From assembly GCF_900166655.1 (NCBI RefSeq), contig NZ_FVZB01000005.1, positions 246,001 to 310,000 of the forward strand: a stretch of 64,000 nucleotides of DNA, in the 5' to 3' direction. A program made the position numbers and the translations under genes. This document shows, piece by piece, positions 42,215-51,161 of this stretch; positions within the stretch are counted from its first letter, which is position 1; every line of letters starts with the position of its first letter. The DNA comes from Halobacillus hunanensis. Its GTDB lineage: Bacteria; Bacillota; Bacilli; Bacillales; Halobacillaceae. The notes below the pieces were generated by a model. The model was given only the letters and a program-made list of their open reading frames with translations, did not search any database and had not been told where the DNA came from.

Positions 42215-44053
42215 ATGATTATAGTCAAAGATGTGTACAAGATTATAGGCGGCAAAGTGTTGTTTGAGTCACTTACTTTTGAAATAAATGAAGGACAGAA
42301 GATGGGTTTAGTAGGCAGAAATGGGAGTGGTAAGTCCACGTTGTTTCGGTTAATTACAAAGGAAGAGGCACTAGATGGGGGCGACCTTTTTATTAAAAGA
42401 GGCTTGTCAATCGGTTATTTAAAGCAAATCCCAGACCAGTTTAAAGGTACGGGTAAAGAGTATTTAGAAGCTGCGTTTGCAGAGCTTAACGATTTATTAA
42501 TCGATATGCAGCGTCTTGAGAATGAAATGCTGGATCCGGATAAAATGGAAAAAGCACTTCAGCATTATGGGGAAGCCCAGGATCAGTTTACAGAACGAGG
42601 TGGCTATGAAATGGAAGCTATGATCAGCCAGGTAGCTAATGGTCTTCATATCGAAGAGCTGCTTCATTTGCCATATAACAATTTGAGCGGAGGGGAGAAA
42701 ACTAAGCTTTCACTTGCCAAAATTTTATTAGAAAAGCCTAATGTCTTGTTGCTGGATGAACCGACTAACCATCTGGATATTGTAGCGATTGAATGGCTCG
42801 AACAATACTTGATTCAGTATAAGGGTGCTGTCTGTATCATTTCCCACGACCGTTCATTCCTGGATCATACTGTTTTAAACATTGTCGATCTCGAATCCGG
42901 TGAGGCCCAGTATTATAAAGGGAATTACTCTTCTTTTGAACAACAGAAAGAGGAACAATTGCTGGCAGAATTTCATCAATATCAAGAACAGCAAAAGAAA
43001 ATAAAGAAGATGAAGGAAGCCATTAGACGCCTCAGGCAATGGGCAAACGAAGCTAATCCTCCCAACCCTAAATTGTTTAAGAAAGCTAAGAGTATGGAGC
43101 GGGCCTTAGAAAAAATGGAAAAAATTAATCGCCCAGTTATCGATCCCAAGAAAATGGGCTTAACGCTTCAAGCGGAAGGCCGCAGCGGTAATGACGTTCT
43201 AACGGCTGAAGAGGTTACAAAAGGGTACCAAGGACGCCTGATCTTGGATGAAATCAATTTAAATCTTCGCTATAAAGAGCGGCTTGCGATTGTAGGAGCA
43301 AATGGAAGTGGTAAATCAACACTGCTTAAACTGCTGCTTCAGCAGGAAGTGCCGGATTCAGGTTTTATAAAGCAAGGAAGTTCTATTCGAATTGGATACT
43401 TGCCTCAAAATCCATTAGATGGGGTTGATGACCAGCAGCGAATGATCGATTATTTCAGGGAGCATATAAGGGTAACAGAAGGACAGGCGAGACATTTGCT
43501 GGCAGCGTTTATGTTTTATGGGTATGATGTATTTCAGAAAATCGCTCATTTAAGTGGCGGGGAAAGGATGCGCCTCAAGCTGGCTGTCTTTATGCATGAA
43601 GGAGTTAATTTGTTAGTACTTGATGAGCCAACCAACCATCTGGATGTTGAATCGCAAGAAGTCTTAGAAGAAGCCCTTGAGCATTTTGCAGGGACGGTTG
43701 TTGGCGTTTCTCATGATCGATATTTTTTAAATAGATGCTTTAAGGAGACAGCCTATCTCGTCGGAGGAAGGCTCTATCGATATTTAGGATCCTATAATGA
43801 GACGAAGAAAAAGTGGCAGAATTTAATAGAGAAACCCGTTAAACGAGCATCATCACCTAAGGTGAAGGTCTCCAAGCCAATTAAAAAAGAGATACCTGTA
43901 GAAGAGAAGATTATAAAGCTTGAACAGGATCTGGATGATATTAATGAGGCGATGAAACGGGAAACGGATGTTGATGAATTGATGAGGTTGCAGGAAAAGA
44001 AAGATAGTTTGACTGAACACATAGACCAGCTGTACGAAACCTGGTTAAATTAG
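42215..44053 (+). CDS. ABC-F ATPase (ribosome-associated/protection type)
   Basis: 612-residue protein with two ABC domains and no membrane segments, the ABC-F layout. Domain 1 has GRNGSGKST (~35) and LSGGEKTKLSLA; domain 2 has GANGSGKST (~362) and LSGGERMRLKLA, each followed by LLLDEPTNHLD or LVLDEPTNHLD. The interdomain linker (~245-305) is rich in Lys, Arg and Glu, and a C-terminal coiled coil (~560-610) follows. Such proteins bind the ribosomal E site as translation factors or antibiotic-protection factors. The preceding leader ORF plus terminator suggests antibiotic-inducible control. ATG follows AGGAGGAAACGG. Confidence 0.88.
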   Translation: MIIVKDVYKIIGGKVLFESLTFEINEGQKMGLVGRNGSGKSTLFRLITKEEALDGGDLFIKRGLSIGYLKQIPDQFKGTGKEYLEAAFAELNDLLIDMQRLENEMLDPDKMEKALQHYGEAQDQFTERGGYEMEAMISQVANGLHIEELLHLPYNNLSGGEKTKLSLAKILLEKPNVLLLDEPTNHLDIVAIEWLEQYLIQYKGAVCIISHDRSFLDHTVLNIVDLESGEAQYYKGNYSSFEQQKEEQLLAEFHQYQEQQKKIKKMKEAIRRLRQWANEANPPNPKLFKKAKSMERALEKMEKINRPVIDPKKMGLTLQAEGRSGNDVLTAEEVTKGYQGRLILDEINLNLRYKERLAIVGANGSGKSTLLKLLLQQEVPDSGFIKQGSSIRIGYLPQNPLDGVDDQQRMIDYFREHIRVTEGQARHLLAAFMFYGYDVFQKIAHLSGGERMRLKLAVFMHEGVNLLVLDEPTNHLDVESQEVLEEALEHFAGTVVGVSHDRYFLNRCFKETAYLVGGRLYRYLGSYNETKKKWQNLIEKPVKRASSPKVKVSKPIKKEIPVEEKIIKLEQDLDDINEAMKRETDVDELMRLQEKKDSLTEHIDQLYETWLN

Positions 44054-44165
44054 TCCTCTTGACATAGGACGTGACGTTCTATGGCGAACCTTTCTTGGCT
44101 GGCTTGTGGACTGAGGCGAATGTGCTTCCTCAATGAATTTTTTGCCTTTCCGTTATTAAATAATC

Positions 44166-44191
44166 GTTTAAACCTGGGAGCACCAGGGTAG
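44166..44191 (+). promoter_or_regulatory. SigB-type promoter upstream of the YhfK-like gene
   Basis: GTTTAA (44166-44171), 14 bp, GGGTAG (44186-44191); one mismatch to GTTTAA/GGGTAT. Ends 38 bp before the GTG start. Confidence 0.55.
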
Positions 44192-44229
44192 ATTATCGAA
44201 TAGCCATATATACAGAAGGAGGAGTACTC

Positions 44230-44862
44230 GTGCGTGTTTTAGTAATAGGGGCAAATGGTAAAGTAGGTAAACATATTGTTAATAAGTTACGAGATGATGG
44301 GCATGAACCAGTACCCATGGTCCGGGACACAGACCAGATCCCGCAGTTTGAGGAGAAGGGGTTTAAACCAGTTCTTGGCGATCTGGAAAAAGACTTTGAA
44401 TCTGCATTTTACAATATAGAAGCGGTTATTTTCGCAGCTGGATCTGGTCCACATACGGGCGCTGATAAGACGATTCTGATTGACCAGGAGGGGGCTATCA
44501 AAGCCGTTGACCGTTCCAAGTATTTCGGGGTTAAGAAATTCGTGATGTTAAGTTCGATAGCTGCCGATCGACCAGAGTCTACCCCCGATACGTTCAGGCA
44601 TTACATGTACGCCAAACATAGGGCTGATGAATATTTGAAACAGTCGGGCTTGAATTATACGATTGTTCGCCCAGGTATACTAACGAATGATGCAGGCACA
44701 GGTAAAGTTAAACTTCAGCACCATGTGAACGGCTTTGAAAAAATTCCTCGTGAGGATGTAGCCGAAACACTTTCTTTTTTACTGTCCGAGCCTAAAGCAT
44801 TAAATGAGAGTTTTGACTTAGTCAGTGGGGAACAGCGCATTCAAGAGACTTTAACAAATTAG
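44230..44862 (+). CDS. NAD(P)-binding Rossmann protein, YhfK-like
   Basis: 210-residue atypical short-chain dehydrogenase/NAD(P)H-binding protein. GANGKVGKHI near the N-terminus binds the dinucleotide, followed by VIFAAGSGP, MLSSIAADRP and YTIVRPGIL. It is close to B. subtilis YhfK in length and motifs. The catalytic YxxxK is present as YAKHRADEYLK-like sequence. GTG start preceded by AAGGAGGAG. A SigB-type promoter lies directly upstream, suggesting a general-stress protein. The substrate is unknown. Confidence 0.85.
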   Translation: MRVLVIGANGKVGKHIVNKLRDDGHEPVPMVRDTDQIPQFEEKGFKPVLGDLEKDFESAFYNIEAVIFAAGSGPHTGADKTILIDQEGAIKAVDRSKYFGVKKFVMLSSIAADRPESTPDTFRHYMYAKHRADEYLKQSGLNYTIVRPGILTNDAGTGKVKLQHHVNGFEKIPREDVAETLSFLLSEPKALNESFDLVSGEQRIQETLTN

Positions 44863-44871
44863 TCAAGCATG

Positions 44872-44902
44872 CAAGGGGGGGCACCCCTTGTGTGTATTTT
44901 TT
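44872..44902 (+). terminator. Terminator after the YhfK-like gene
   Basis: Stem CAAGGGG / CCCCTTG, then TGTGTATTTTTT. Confidence 0.7.
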
Positions 44903-44911
44903 AATGTGAAA

Positions 44912-44936
44912 GTTTAATTTTCGGTGAACTGGGTAT
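44912..44936 (+). promoter_or_regulatory. SigB promoter upstream of the glutaredoxin-like gene
   Basis: GTTTAA (44912-44917), 13 bp, GGGTAT (44931-44936): a perfect match to the SigB consensus, 54 bp upstream of the ATG. Confidence 0.8.
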
Positions 44937-44990
44937 TTATAGTATAAATAATACAAAAGAACTAGAAAGAAGAGATTAGGAGGGGTGTTT

Positions 44991-45269
44991 ATGATTGATC
45001 ACGAGGTTGTAGTGTACACGAGTAATGATTGTGTGCAATGTGAAAAGGTTCTATCAAAATTGAGAGAATGGAATGTAGCATTTGAAGAACGAAACATTTC
45101 TAGCGATAAGACGCATTTTAAAGATTTACAAGCACAACGTATCTATGCTACACCTGCTACCTTTATTAACAATATGAAGATTTTAGGTTTTCAGGAACGC
45201 AAGTTGAGACGAACTCTGGGTATCCCTTACGATGAGCATTTTCAAAAACCAACAAATATATCATCATAA
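44991..45269 (+). CDS. Glutaredoxin-like thiol-disulfide protein
   Basis: 92-residue thioredoxin-fold protein with active-site CVQC (C14, C17) after the first strand VVVYTSND, and the cis-proline ATPATFINN. It is in the NrdH/glutaredoxin-like group of Bacillaceae, which in bacteria lacking glutathione may work with bacillithiol or thioredoxin reductase. The ATG at 44991 is chosen since AGGAGGGG precedes it; a GTG 6 bp earlier is too close. A perfect SigB promoter precedes it and a terminator follows, so it forms its own stress-induced unit. Confidence 0.85.
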   Translation: MIDHEVVVYTSNDCVQCEKVLSKLREWNVAFEERNISSDKTHFKDLQAQRIYATPATFINNMKILGFQERKLRRTLGIPYDEHFQKPTNISS

Positions 45270-45270
45270 C

Positions 45271-45303
45271 TTCAAGTGATTCATTTTCACTTGCTTTTTT
45301 TTA
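45271..45303 (+). terminator. Terminator after the glutaredoxin-like gene
   Basis: Stem CAAGTGA / TCACTTG followed by eight T-rich bases. Confidence 0.85.
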
Positions 45304-45361
45304 CACTTTTTCATCTTAGCAACATAGGCTGTAGTAAATGAATGAAAAGGTGGAACTAATT

Positions 45362-45727
45362 GTGTACACGTATCCTTATAATTCTTATTACCCTTATTGC
45401 CAAATAGATAACCGTACAAATCCATCCCCTCCCTACTATAATCATTACAATCCTTACGCTAATTTCGCATCGTCACCTAATCCCATGTGGAATCAAGGGA
45501 TGTACAGCTACAACTATCCTTACACATATGGCTATGGACTTCAGGGATATAATGAAGGTGAACCTGCAGCAGCCACCAAGAGCAGTGTTGTTTCCTATTT
45601 TCAAGATGAGGAAGGACAACTGGATTTTGATAAGATGATGTCGACAACTGGTCAGGTCATGCAAACGATCCAGCAAGTCTCCCCAATTGTTAAAGGAATA
45701 GGGTCTTTCGTAAAAGGGATGAAATGA
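45362..45727 (+). CDS. YppG-like protein (Tyr/Pro/Asn-rich)
   Basis: 121 residues. The N-terminal ~70 residues are rich in Tyr, Pro and Asn (spore-coat-like composition), and the C-terminal block SYFQDEEGQLDFDKMMSTTG ends in VSPIVKGIGSF, matching the YppG-like family of Bacillus. YppG is regarded as a sporulation-associated protein of unknown role. GTG at 45362 is preferred because AAGGTGGAAC lies before it; an ATG 24 bp upstream has no ribosome site. Confidence 0.75.
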   Translation: MYTYPYNSYYPYCQIDNRTNPSPPYYNHYNPYANFASSPNPMWNQGMYSYNYPYTYGYGLQGYNEGEPAAATKSSVVSYFQDEEGQLDFDKMMSTTGQVMQTIQQVSPIVKGIGSFVKGMK

Positions 45728-45785
45728 TGCGTGCCACGTTGTCTAGGCACGCTCCCTTCTACATAATTTTCCAGGAAAAATAAAA

Positions 45786-45806
45786 TCAGAGGAGACGGTC
45801 CTCTGA
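45786..45806 (-). terminator. Terminator after the DegV gene
   Basis: Perfect stem TCAGAGG / CCTCTGA; the minus strand continues TTTTATTTTT. Confidence 0.75.
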
Positions 45807-45808
45807 CT

Positions 45809-46666
45809 TTACTCATCTTTAAAAAATGCTATGACGATTCCACCTTCTCCTGCATGAGTTGAAATAATTGGTCCCATTTCTGTGAAAATGGAGTCCTTAA
45901 AGTTATAACGGTCTCTGATACTTTTAAGAACTGATTTGCCGCGCTCTTCATCATTACTATGAGAAATTGCAATCACTTTGTCTTCAAATTGTTGGGAATA
46001 TTCTCCGATTTGTTCGACGAAGCGGCGGAGAGATTTCTTGTTCCCCCGTACCTTTTCGGCCACTTCAATTGTGCCTTCCTCAGTAGCCTTCATAAGAAGC
46101 TTAATGTTTAGGGTTTTGGCAATGGCCCCCTTTACTTTATCAAGACGGCCGCCCTTAATAACATTTTCCAGCGTTTTTAAGATGAAGAGGGTCGTGGTTT
46201 GCTCAATTTTCTTCTCCAAATGAGTGACAAGCTCCTCAAACTTAATGCCGCTTGCTGCCTTTGTAGCGGCTTCATGGACCAGAAGGGCAATTCCACAGGA
46301 AGCTGTTTTCGTATTAAGTACAGCTATAGAACGATCAGGCTCTTCTTCAAGCAGCATCTTTTTCCCGATGACGGCACTTTCGTAAGTGCTGCTCAAACCC
46401 TGTGTGAGCGCTAGGACAATAATAGGTGTATCCATGTCTGCTTCTTTATACTTGTCGTAAAAATCGTTAGGACTAGGAGAAGAGGTAGTAGGAAGCGTAG
46501 TGGCTTCTTTTAGCTTTTTGTAAAATGTCGGTAAATCTATCGTCAATCCCGTTTTATAGTGTTCTTCATCAAAATGGAGATTTAGCGGGACTATTTTTAA
46601 GTTATGATGTTCAACCATAGCTTGAGGTAAATCGGCCCCTCCATCGATAATAAGTTGAATTGACAT
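45809..46666 (-). CDS. DegV-family fatty-acid-binding protein
   Basis: 285-residue DegV protein (EDD fold). The N-terminal block is QLIIDGGADLPQAM and the fatty-acid-contact region is TTSSPSPNDFYDKY with GLSSTYESAV. DegV/FakB proteins bind a fatty acid and hand it to the kinase FakA for phosphorylation and lipid synthesis. No fakA is nearby. ATG at 46666 has CAGGTGAAAA upstream. Confidence 0.88.
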   Translation of the reverse strand: MSIQLIIDGGADLPQAMVEHHNLKIVPLNLHFDEEHYKTGLTIDLPTFYKKLKEATTLPTTSSPSPNDFYDKYKEADMDTPIIVLALTQGLSSTYESAVIGKKMLLEEEPDRSIAVLNTKTASCGIALLVHEAATKAASGIKFEELVTHLEKKIEQTTTLFILKTLENVIKGGRLDKVKGAIAKTLNIKLLMKATEEGTIEVAEKVRGNKKSLRRFVEQIGEYSQQFEDKVIAISHSNDEERGKSVLKSIRDRYNFKDSIFTEMGPIISTHAGEGGIVIAFFKDE

Positions 46667-46726
46667 TCTTTTCACCTGCTTTCATATAGTAAGTTTCCGT
46701 CTTACTCCAGTATTTTGGAAAGCTTA

Positions 46727-47641
46727 TTAGGGGTTATTGGATAAATGAGTAATTTTAGGTTTTCTCAATTTTTTGGTGCTAATAATAAAGAGCACTAGCC
46801 CGAATAGAACGATCGACCCTCCAAGCCATTGGTACCAAGTAATTTGCTCGTCAAGCACCATGTAAGCGAGGATGGAGGCACCGACAGGCTCTAAAAGTAT
46901 GCCCATGGAGATGGTAGAGGTGCTCATCCATTTTAATGACCAATTAAATAGCGTATGTCCAAGAAAAGTCGGAACGATGGCCAGAGCTAAAAATATCAGC
47001 CATTGATCGCTGGAATAACCCGTAAAGGAGTAATTCAGCGCCAGGTTATAAATAAATAAACTAATGGTAGCGATTCCGTACACAATAAAGGTATAAAACA
47101 GCAGGGAAAGCTGTCTTCGTAAATTTTGTCCTATTAGGAAATAAGCCGTCACCATTACTGCTCCAAGGAGGGCGAGAATGTCTCCGAGCAGTGCCATTCC
47201 ATTGAATCGGAAATCACCCGAACTAATAATAACACTGCCTGTTACAGCAATGACCATGCTTAGTAAAGCCCCTAAGGTGAAACGCTCTTTAAAAAACAGA
47301 AACGTTCCAAGAAATGCGAAGAGGGGCTGCATAGATACGAGGATTACGGAGCTTGCGACTGACGTATAATTTAGGGACTCAAACCATAAGATAAAGTGTG
47401 AAGCCAGGAAGATACCTGCAAAGGCAGCTAACATCCATTCTTTTGAAGAAACTTCTTTGAACTCATGGGTGTGTTTCCACATAACGTAGGGAAGCATAAT
47501 AATTACTGCAAGCGCCAACCGATAGAAAGCGATCATGGAAGCTGGAGCATCACTAGCTAGTTTCACCAATATAGCCGAAGTTGAAATAGATAGAACACCG
47601 ATTGCTAACATGAAATATGGATGAAAGGGAGGCTTATCCAA
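46727..47641 (-). CDS. EamA/DMT-superfamily transporter
   Basis: About 304 residues with ten predicted helices forming two EamA repeats (first around FYRLALAVIIMLPYV, second around FLGHTLFNWSLKWM). Drug/metabolite transporters export amino acids, nucleosides or related solutes; the substrate here is unknown. The TTG at 47641 is chosen because AGAAGGAGGG lies 5 bp before it; an ATG at 47674 has no ribosome site. An inactivated relative is at 24600-24994. Confidence 0.8.
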   Translation of the reverse strand: MDKPPFHPYFMLAIGVLSISTSAILVKLASDAPASMIAFYRLALAVIIMLPYVMWKHTHEFKEVSSKEWMLAAFAGIFLASHFILWFESLNYTSVASSVILVSMQPLFAFLGTFLFFKERFTLGALLSMVIAVTGSVIISSGDFRFNGMALLGDILALLGAVMVTAYFLIGQNLRRQLSLLFYTFIVYGIATISLFIYNLALNYSFTGYSSDQWLIFLALAIVPTFLGHTLFNWSLKWMSTSTISMGILLEPVGASILAYMVLDEQITWYQWLGGSIVLFGLVLFIISTKKLRKPKITHLSNNP

Positions 47642-47757
47642 ACTTAACCCTCCTTCTGTTGTGATCACTGGCATTTACGCGGATAATAAAGTATATATGG
47701 TTACCAAACTTCTTTTAGTTTTTTAAAACGCTTTACATTATTTTATCATTGATACGT

Positions 47758-47786
47758 TTGAAAAGCATAATAAAAATGTGTAGAAT
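47758..47786 (+). promoter_or_regulatory. SigA promoter of cshA
   Basis: TTGAAA (47758-47763), 17 bp, TAGAAT (47781-47786), giving a leader of about 140 nt before the cshA start codon. Confidence 0.65.
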
Positions 47787-47833
47787 ATATACTGTTATGT
47801 GTGTTATGATGGATGAATCTATCAGGCAGGTGC

Positions 47834-47876
47834 TTCAAAGCCTCTCCCGTATAGCATTGGCAGGAGGCTTTTTTTA
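47834..47876 (+). terminator. Terminator-like hairpin in the cshA leader
   Basis: Stem AAAGCCTC / GAGGCTTT closing a ~20-nt loop, followed by TTTTTT, about 60 bp before the start codon and downstream of the promoter. Candidate attenuator or cold-responsive leader. Confidence 0.55.
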
Positions 47877-47934
47877 CATGTTTTAATCACTGGTAAGGTA
47901 GAAGATTTTTTTAATAAAGGAGTATGAAAGTATA

Positions 47935-49416
47935 GTGACAACATTCAATTCATTAGGATTATCCAATCCGGTGTTGAAGGCTTTAAACAACATGGGGTTT
48001 GAAGAAACAACACCAATTCAAGAGCAAACCATTCCTCTTGGGTTACAGGGGAAAGATGTCATCGGCCAAGCGCAAACGGGAACAGGTAAAACAGCTGCAT
48101 TCGGAATACCGATGATCGAGAAAATCAACAAAGACATCAAGTCTGTTCAGGGACTGGTGATCGCACCCACTCGTGAATTAGCCATTCAAGTAGCTGAAGA
48201 AGTGAATCGGCTTGGTAAATATAAAGGGATACGCACACTTCCGATTTACGGTGGTTCGAACATGGAACGTCAAATTCGTGCACTTCGAGACAACCAAATC
48301 GTTGTGGCTACTCCTGGTCGTTTACTTGACCATATCCGTCGTAAAACAATTAAACTTGAGAACGTTCATACAGCTGTTTTAGACGAAGCAGACGAAATGC
48401 TGAACATGGGTTTCATTGATGATATCCGTGATATCCTTAAGGCTCTTCCTGAGCACCGTCAGACGTTACTTTTCTCAGCGACTATGCCTAAGGAAATCCG
48501 TAATATTGCAACAACGCTCATGAAGAAACCTGAAGAAGTTAAAGTAAAATCAAAAGAAATGACCGTTGAAAATATCGACCAATATTATGTGGAAATTCCG
48601 GAAAAGCACAAATTTGACACGTTAACACGCCTTCTGGATATTCATGCACCAGCTCTAGCGATTGTGTTTGGACGTACAAAACGACGTGTAGATGAAGTTT
48701 CAGATGGTTTACAAGCACGTGGATTCCGTGCTGAAGGTATTCACGGTGATCTCACCCAGGGCAAACGTATGTCCGTATTGAATAAATTCAAAAAAGGCCG
48801 GATCGAGATCCTTGTAGCAACAGATGTTGCAGCGCGCGGACTCGATATTTCTGAAGTATCACATGTTTACAATTTTGATATTCCTCAGGATCCTGAAAGC
48901 TATGTCCACCGTATTGGACGTACTGGCCGTGCAGGACGCAAAGGGGAGTCTGTTTCTTTTGTAACGTCACGTGAAAAAGCACAACTCAACTTAATCGAGA
49001 AGCTTACGAAGAAGAAGGTTGAGCGTATGAGTGTGCCTTCCTCTGATGAAGCACGTCGGGGGCAACAGCAAGTAGCTGTAGAAAAGCTGACTGATGCTGT
49101 AGGAAATAAAAACCTTGATAAGTATAAACAGTCAGCAAGTGAATTGCTTGAGCAGCATGATGCTTCTGATCTTGTTGCAGCAGCTTTGAAAATGCTCACA
49201 AAAGAGCGCAGTGAAGTACCGGTTCGTTTGTCCTCAGTCCAGCCGATTAGTGTAAAAGGGTCACGCGGAGGCGGCGGAAAAGGAAGAGGCGGTAAGAAAC
49301 CTTACCGTAAAGATGGCAAACGTAATTTTAAAAAGCATAGTAATAATTCCCGTAATTTTAAAGGAAAAGGAAATCGCGGTTTCCAAGATAAAGGACGTAA
49401 CTCGAACGCTAAATAA
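47935..49416 (+). CDS. cshA: DEAD-box RNA helicase CshA
   Basis: 493-residue ATP-dependent RNA helicase that works in RNA decay, ribosome assembly and cold growth. Visible motifs are the Q motif ([13 protein letters not shown]), Walker [21 protein letters not shown] in [14 protein letters not shown], and [10 protein letters not shown]. The C-terminal ~80 residues are a basic Gly/Lys/Arg/Asn-rich tail. Length and position (upstream of rhomboid-acpS-alr) match B. subtilis CshA. GTG start with an AAAGGAG 12 bp upstream, slightly far. A hairpin in its leader may regulate it. Confidence 0.95.
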   Translation: MTTFNSLGLSNPVLKALNNMGFEETTPIQEQTIPLGLQGKDVIGQAQTGTGKTAAFGIPMIEKINKDIKSVQGLVIAPTRELAIQVAEEVNRLGKYKGIRTLPIYGGSNMERQIRALRDNQIVVATPGRLLDHIRRKTIKLENVHTAVLDEADEMLNMGFIDDIRDILKALPEHRQTLLFSATMPKEIRNIATTLMKKPEEVKVKSKEMTVENIDQYYVEIPEKHKFDTLTRLLDIHAPALAIVFGRTKRRVDEVSDGLQARGFRAEGIHGDLTQGKRMSVLNKFKKGRIEILVATDVAARGLDISEVSHVYNFDIPQDPESYVHRIGRTGRAGRKGESVSFVTSREKAQLNLIEKLTKKKVERMSVPSSDEARRGQQQVAVEKLTDAVGNKNLDKYKQSASELLEQHDASDLVAAALKMLTKERSEVPVRLSSVQPISVKGSRGGGGKGRGGKKPYRKDGKRNFKKHSNNSRNFKGKGNRGFQDKGRNSNAK

Positions 49417-49420
49417 ACTG

Positions 49421-49460
49421 CCATGCTGTCAACCCTTCAAGGGCTGACAGCTTTTTTTAT
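49421..49460 (+). terminator. Terminator after cshA
   Basis: Stem GCTGTCA.CCCTT / AAGGG.TGACAGC followed by TTTTTTT. Confidence 0.85.
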
Positions 49461-49536
49461 GCATCGGATCCTTATAGAGGTTATTGTCCTATAATACGAG
49501 TTGTACTTTGGATAAATGATTTTTTCTCACAGAAGG

Positions 49537-49822
49537 GGTTGGAAGTTGGACATACTAAAGAGGGAACAATGTGCTGTTTGAGTGGAGAAAATATACGCAG
49601 ACTCCTGCGGGAGGGAAGGCCTAGGTGAGACACCGGAGTGCGCCAGCACAAGGAGTCTGTAAAAATAAGGAAGTTCGGTTAAAACCGGCATGTCCTGTGC
49701 CAACACCCGAACGACCCCACATCCTGTGGGGCCGCGGAAAGCGAAGTATATTTTCGTAGCGGGTTATATGCACCAAATTATAGTTTCTGTTTAGTTTTCA
49801 TTTGATAAAAACCTTTTCCCCC
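49537..49822. repeat. Dispersed repeat A, copy 2 (eroded, inverted, with nested repeat B)
   Basis: Reverse-complement relative of the 3382-3630 element. It shares GGCCTAGGTGAGAC, TCCTGCGGGAGG, GGAGAAAATATACG, the CGCGGAAAGCGAAG block, GGTTATATGCACCAA and a trailing TTTCATTTGATAAAAACC. Its terminal repeats have decayed (GAAGTTGGACATA at the left). Between the CTTGTGCTG-type block and the CCGCGG block it carries a ~66-bp unit of repeat B in place of ~12 bp in copy 1. No coding capacity. Confidence 0.75.
49667..49732. repeat. Dispersed repeat B, copy 2, nested in repeat A copy 2
   Basis: AAGGAAGTTCGGTTAAAACC, then the hairpin GGCATGTCCTGTGCC, CACCCGAACGACC and the hairpin CCCCACATCCTGTGGGG. It parallels repeat B at 4583-4705. 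Confidence 0.7.
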
Positions 49823-49835
49823 AATAGCAAGGTGT

Positions 49836-50606
49836 TTATAAAATATTATTGGCAAGGGCCAACAGGACCAGAAAGATAATAACTCCCCAAAGTATGTTTT
49901 TTCCATATCCCCTTCCTCCTGCACTTCGCCTCTTCCAACGGTTCGGGTTAAATCCTGTGCTGCCATGACTATTGCTGTCGTGTTTCGCCCGGTTGACCCA
50001 AATGGAGAAAGGTTTAGCTTTTTTTAGAAAAGGAGGGGCCAGGGCAAAGCCGCCGATTAGACCGAAGACGTGGGCTATGACGTTAATATTCGGCCGTGTA
50101 AAGGTCATGAATAATCCAAGGATAAAAATCACCATAATGATTTGTGAATTCGCTGACCCAATTAAATGTTTGCGAAATAAGACCATAAATACATAGATGC
50201 CAAAAATGCCAAATATAGCACCTGAAGCTCCGAGATGCTGGTAAAAAGCATTAGGTGCAACAATATAAGTTCCAATATTTCCTGCGATCCCAGCGAGTAG
50301 ATAAACACTGACGAACTTCACTCTGCCCAACATCTGTTCGAGGGCTGGTCCGAATAAAACGAGTGAAAAAGAATTGAACAGCGCATGGGCAAATCCACCA
50401 TGCAGAAATATTGGAGTTACGAGCCGCCAATACTCTCCCTGAGAGACGAGGTAATTGTTCCCTACCCCGGCACGCAGCAAGTCAAGCGCAAATGAAAACT
50501 GGAAAACATAAATAATCAGCCATAATAAAAGGTTAATGGCTACAAGCCCTGATACAATCGGATAAAATTTTAGGAATTCTTTAAAACTTTCTGTTCTGAC
50601 AAACAT
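49836..50606 (-). CDS. Rhomboid-family intramembrane serine protease
   Basis: 256-residue membrane protein with six to seven helices. The catalytic serine lies in LGASGAIFGIFG and the catalytic histidine in VIAHVFGLIGG; the upstream HGGFAHALFNSFSLVLFG is the usual L1/helix-2 block. It cleaves transmembrane substrates in the membrane. Its position between cshA and acpS matches YdcA-like genes of B. subtilis. The C-terminus is basic. ATG preceded by AAAGGAG. Confidence 0.88.
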   Translation of the reverse strand: MFVRTESFKEFLKFYPIVSGLVAINLLLWLIIYVFQFSFALDLLRAGVGNNYLVSQGEYWRLVTPIFLHGGFAHALFNSFSLVLFGPALEQMLGRVKFVSVYLLAGIAGNIGTYIVAPNAFYQHLGASGAIFGIFGIYVFMVLFRKHLIGSANSQIIMVIFILGLFMTFTRPNINVIAHVFGLIGGFALAPPFLKKAKPFSIWVNRAKHDSNSHGSTGFNPNRWKRRSAGGRGYGKNILWGVIIFLVLLALANNIL

Positions 50607-50747
50607 GTTATTGGTCTCCTTTAGAAGAGTATCTCATTTCCAATATAAGCAATGACATAGGCTAGTATTCTTTTTAACAAAAGAAAATATCGGGTATACT
50701 AAATTGTAATTCACCCATCAGAGGGCAAAGTATAAAGGAAGATGAAA

Positions 50748-51122
50748 ATGATTAAGGGGATTGGCATTGATATTGTTGAAATTGATCGTATTAAACAAAT
50801 TATAAAGCGAAATACTCGCTTTGTTCAAAGGATATTAACCAAGAATGAACAAAAGCGGTATGATCAGTTAACCAAACACCGAGGAGTTGAATTTCTGGCG
50901 GGGCGTTTTGCAGCGAAGGAAGCATTCTCTAAGGCTGTGGGAACGGGTCTCGGTAAGCTCAGCTTTCAGGATATTGAAGTGGATACGAATAAAGATGGAG
51001 CTCCAGTCATGCATGTGAAGGACTATGAACACCTCATGATATGGATAGCCATATCGCATAGTAAGAAGCAAGCTGTAGCGCAAATTGTGCTGGAAGATAG
51101 AGCAAATGACATAATTACATAG
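50748..51122 (+). CDS. acpS: Holo-[acyl-carrier-protein] synthase
   Basis: 124-residue phosphopantetheinyl transferase that activates the acyl carrier protein of fatty acid synthesis. Motifs are GIGIDIVEIDRI at the N-terminus with the metal-binding Asp, and FLAGRFAAKEAFSKAVGTG. ATG at 50748 is preferred over 50742 because AAGGA lies 8 bp upstream. Upstream TTTTAA-N14-GGGTAT (50672-50697) is one mismatch from a SigB promoter but overlaps a TATACT SigA-like -10. Leads the acpS-nnr-ydcC-alr cluster. Confidence 0.93.
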   Translation: MIKGIGIDIVEIDRIKQIIKRNTRFVQRILTKNEQKRYDQLTKHRGVEFLAGRFAAKEAFSKAVGTGLGKLSFQDIEVDTNKDGAPVMHVKDYEHLMIWIAISHSKKQAVAQIVLEDRANDIIT

Positions 51123-51161
51123 GTTGTCTCATAACATGTAATGCGGGTAGGAGGGAACGAA

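Noticed and set aside
49537..49822. Insertion sequence
   Set aside because: No transposase reading frame; only short non-coding repeat blocks.
50672..50697. TTTTAA-N14-GGGTAT upstream of acpS as a SigB promoter
   Set aside because: One mismatch in -35 and it overlaps a SigA-like TATACT; left as a remark in the acpS entry only.
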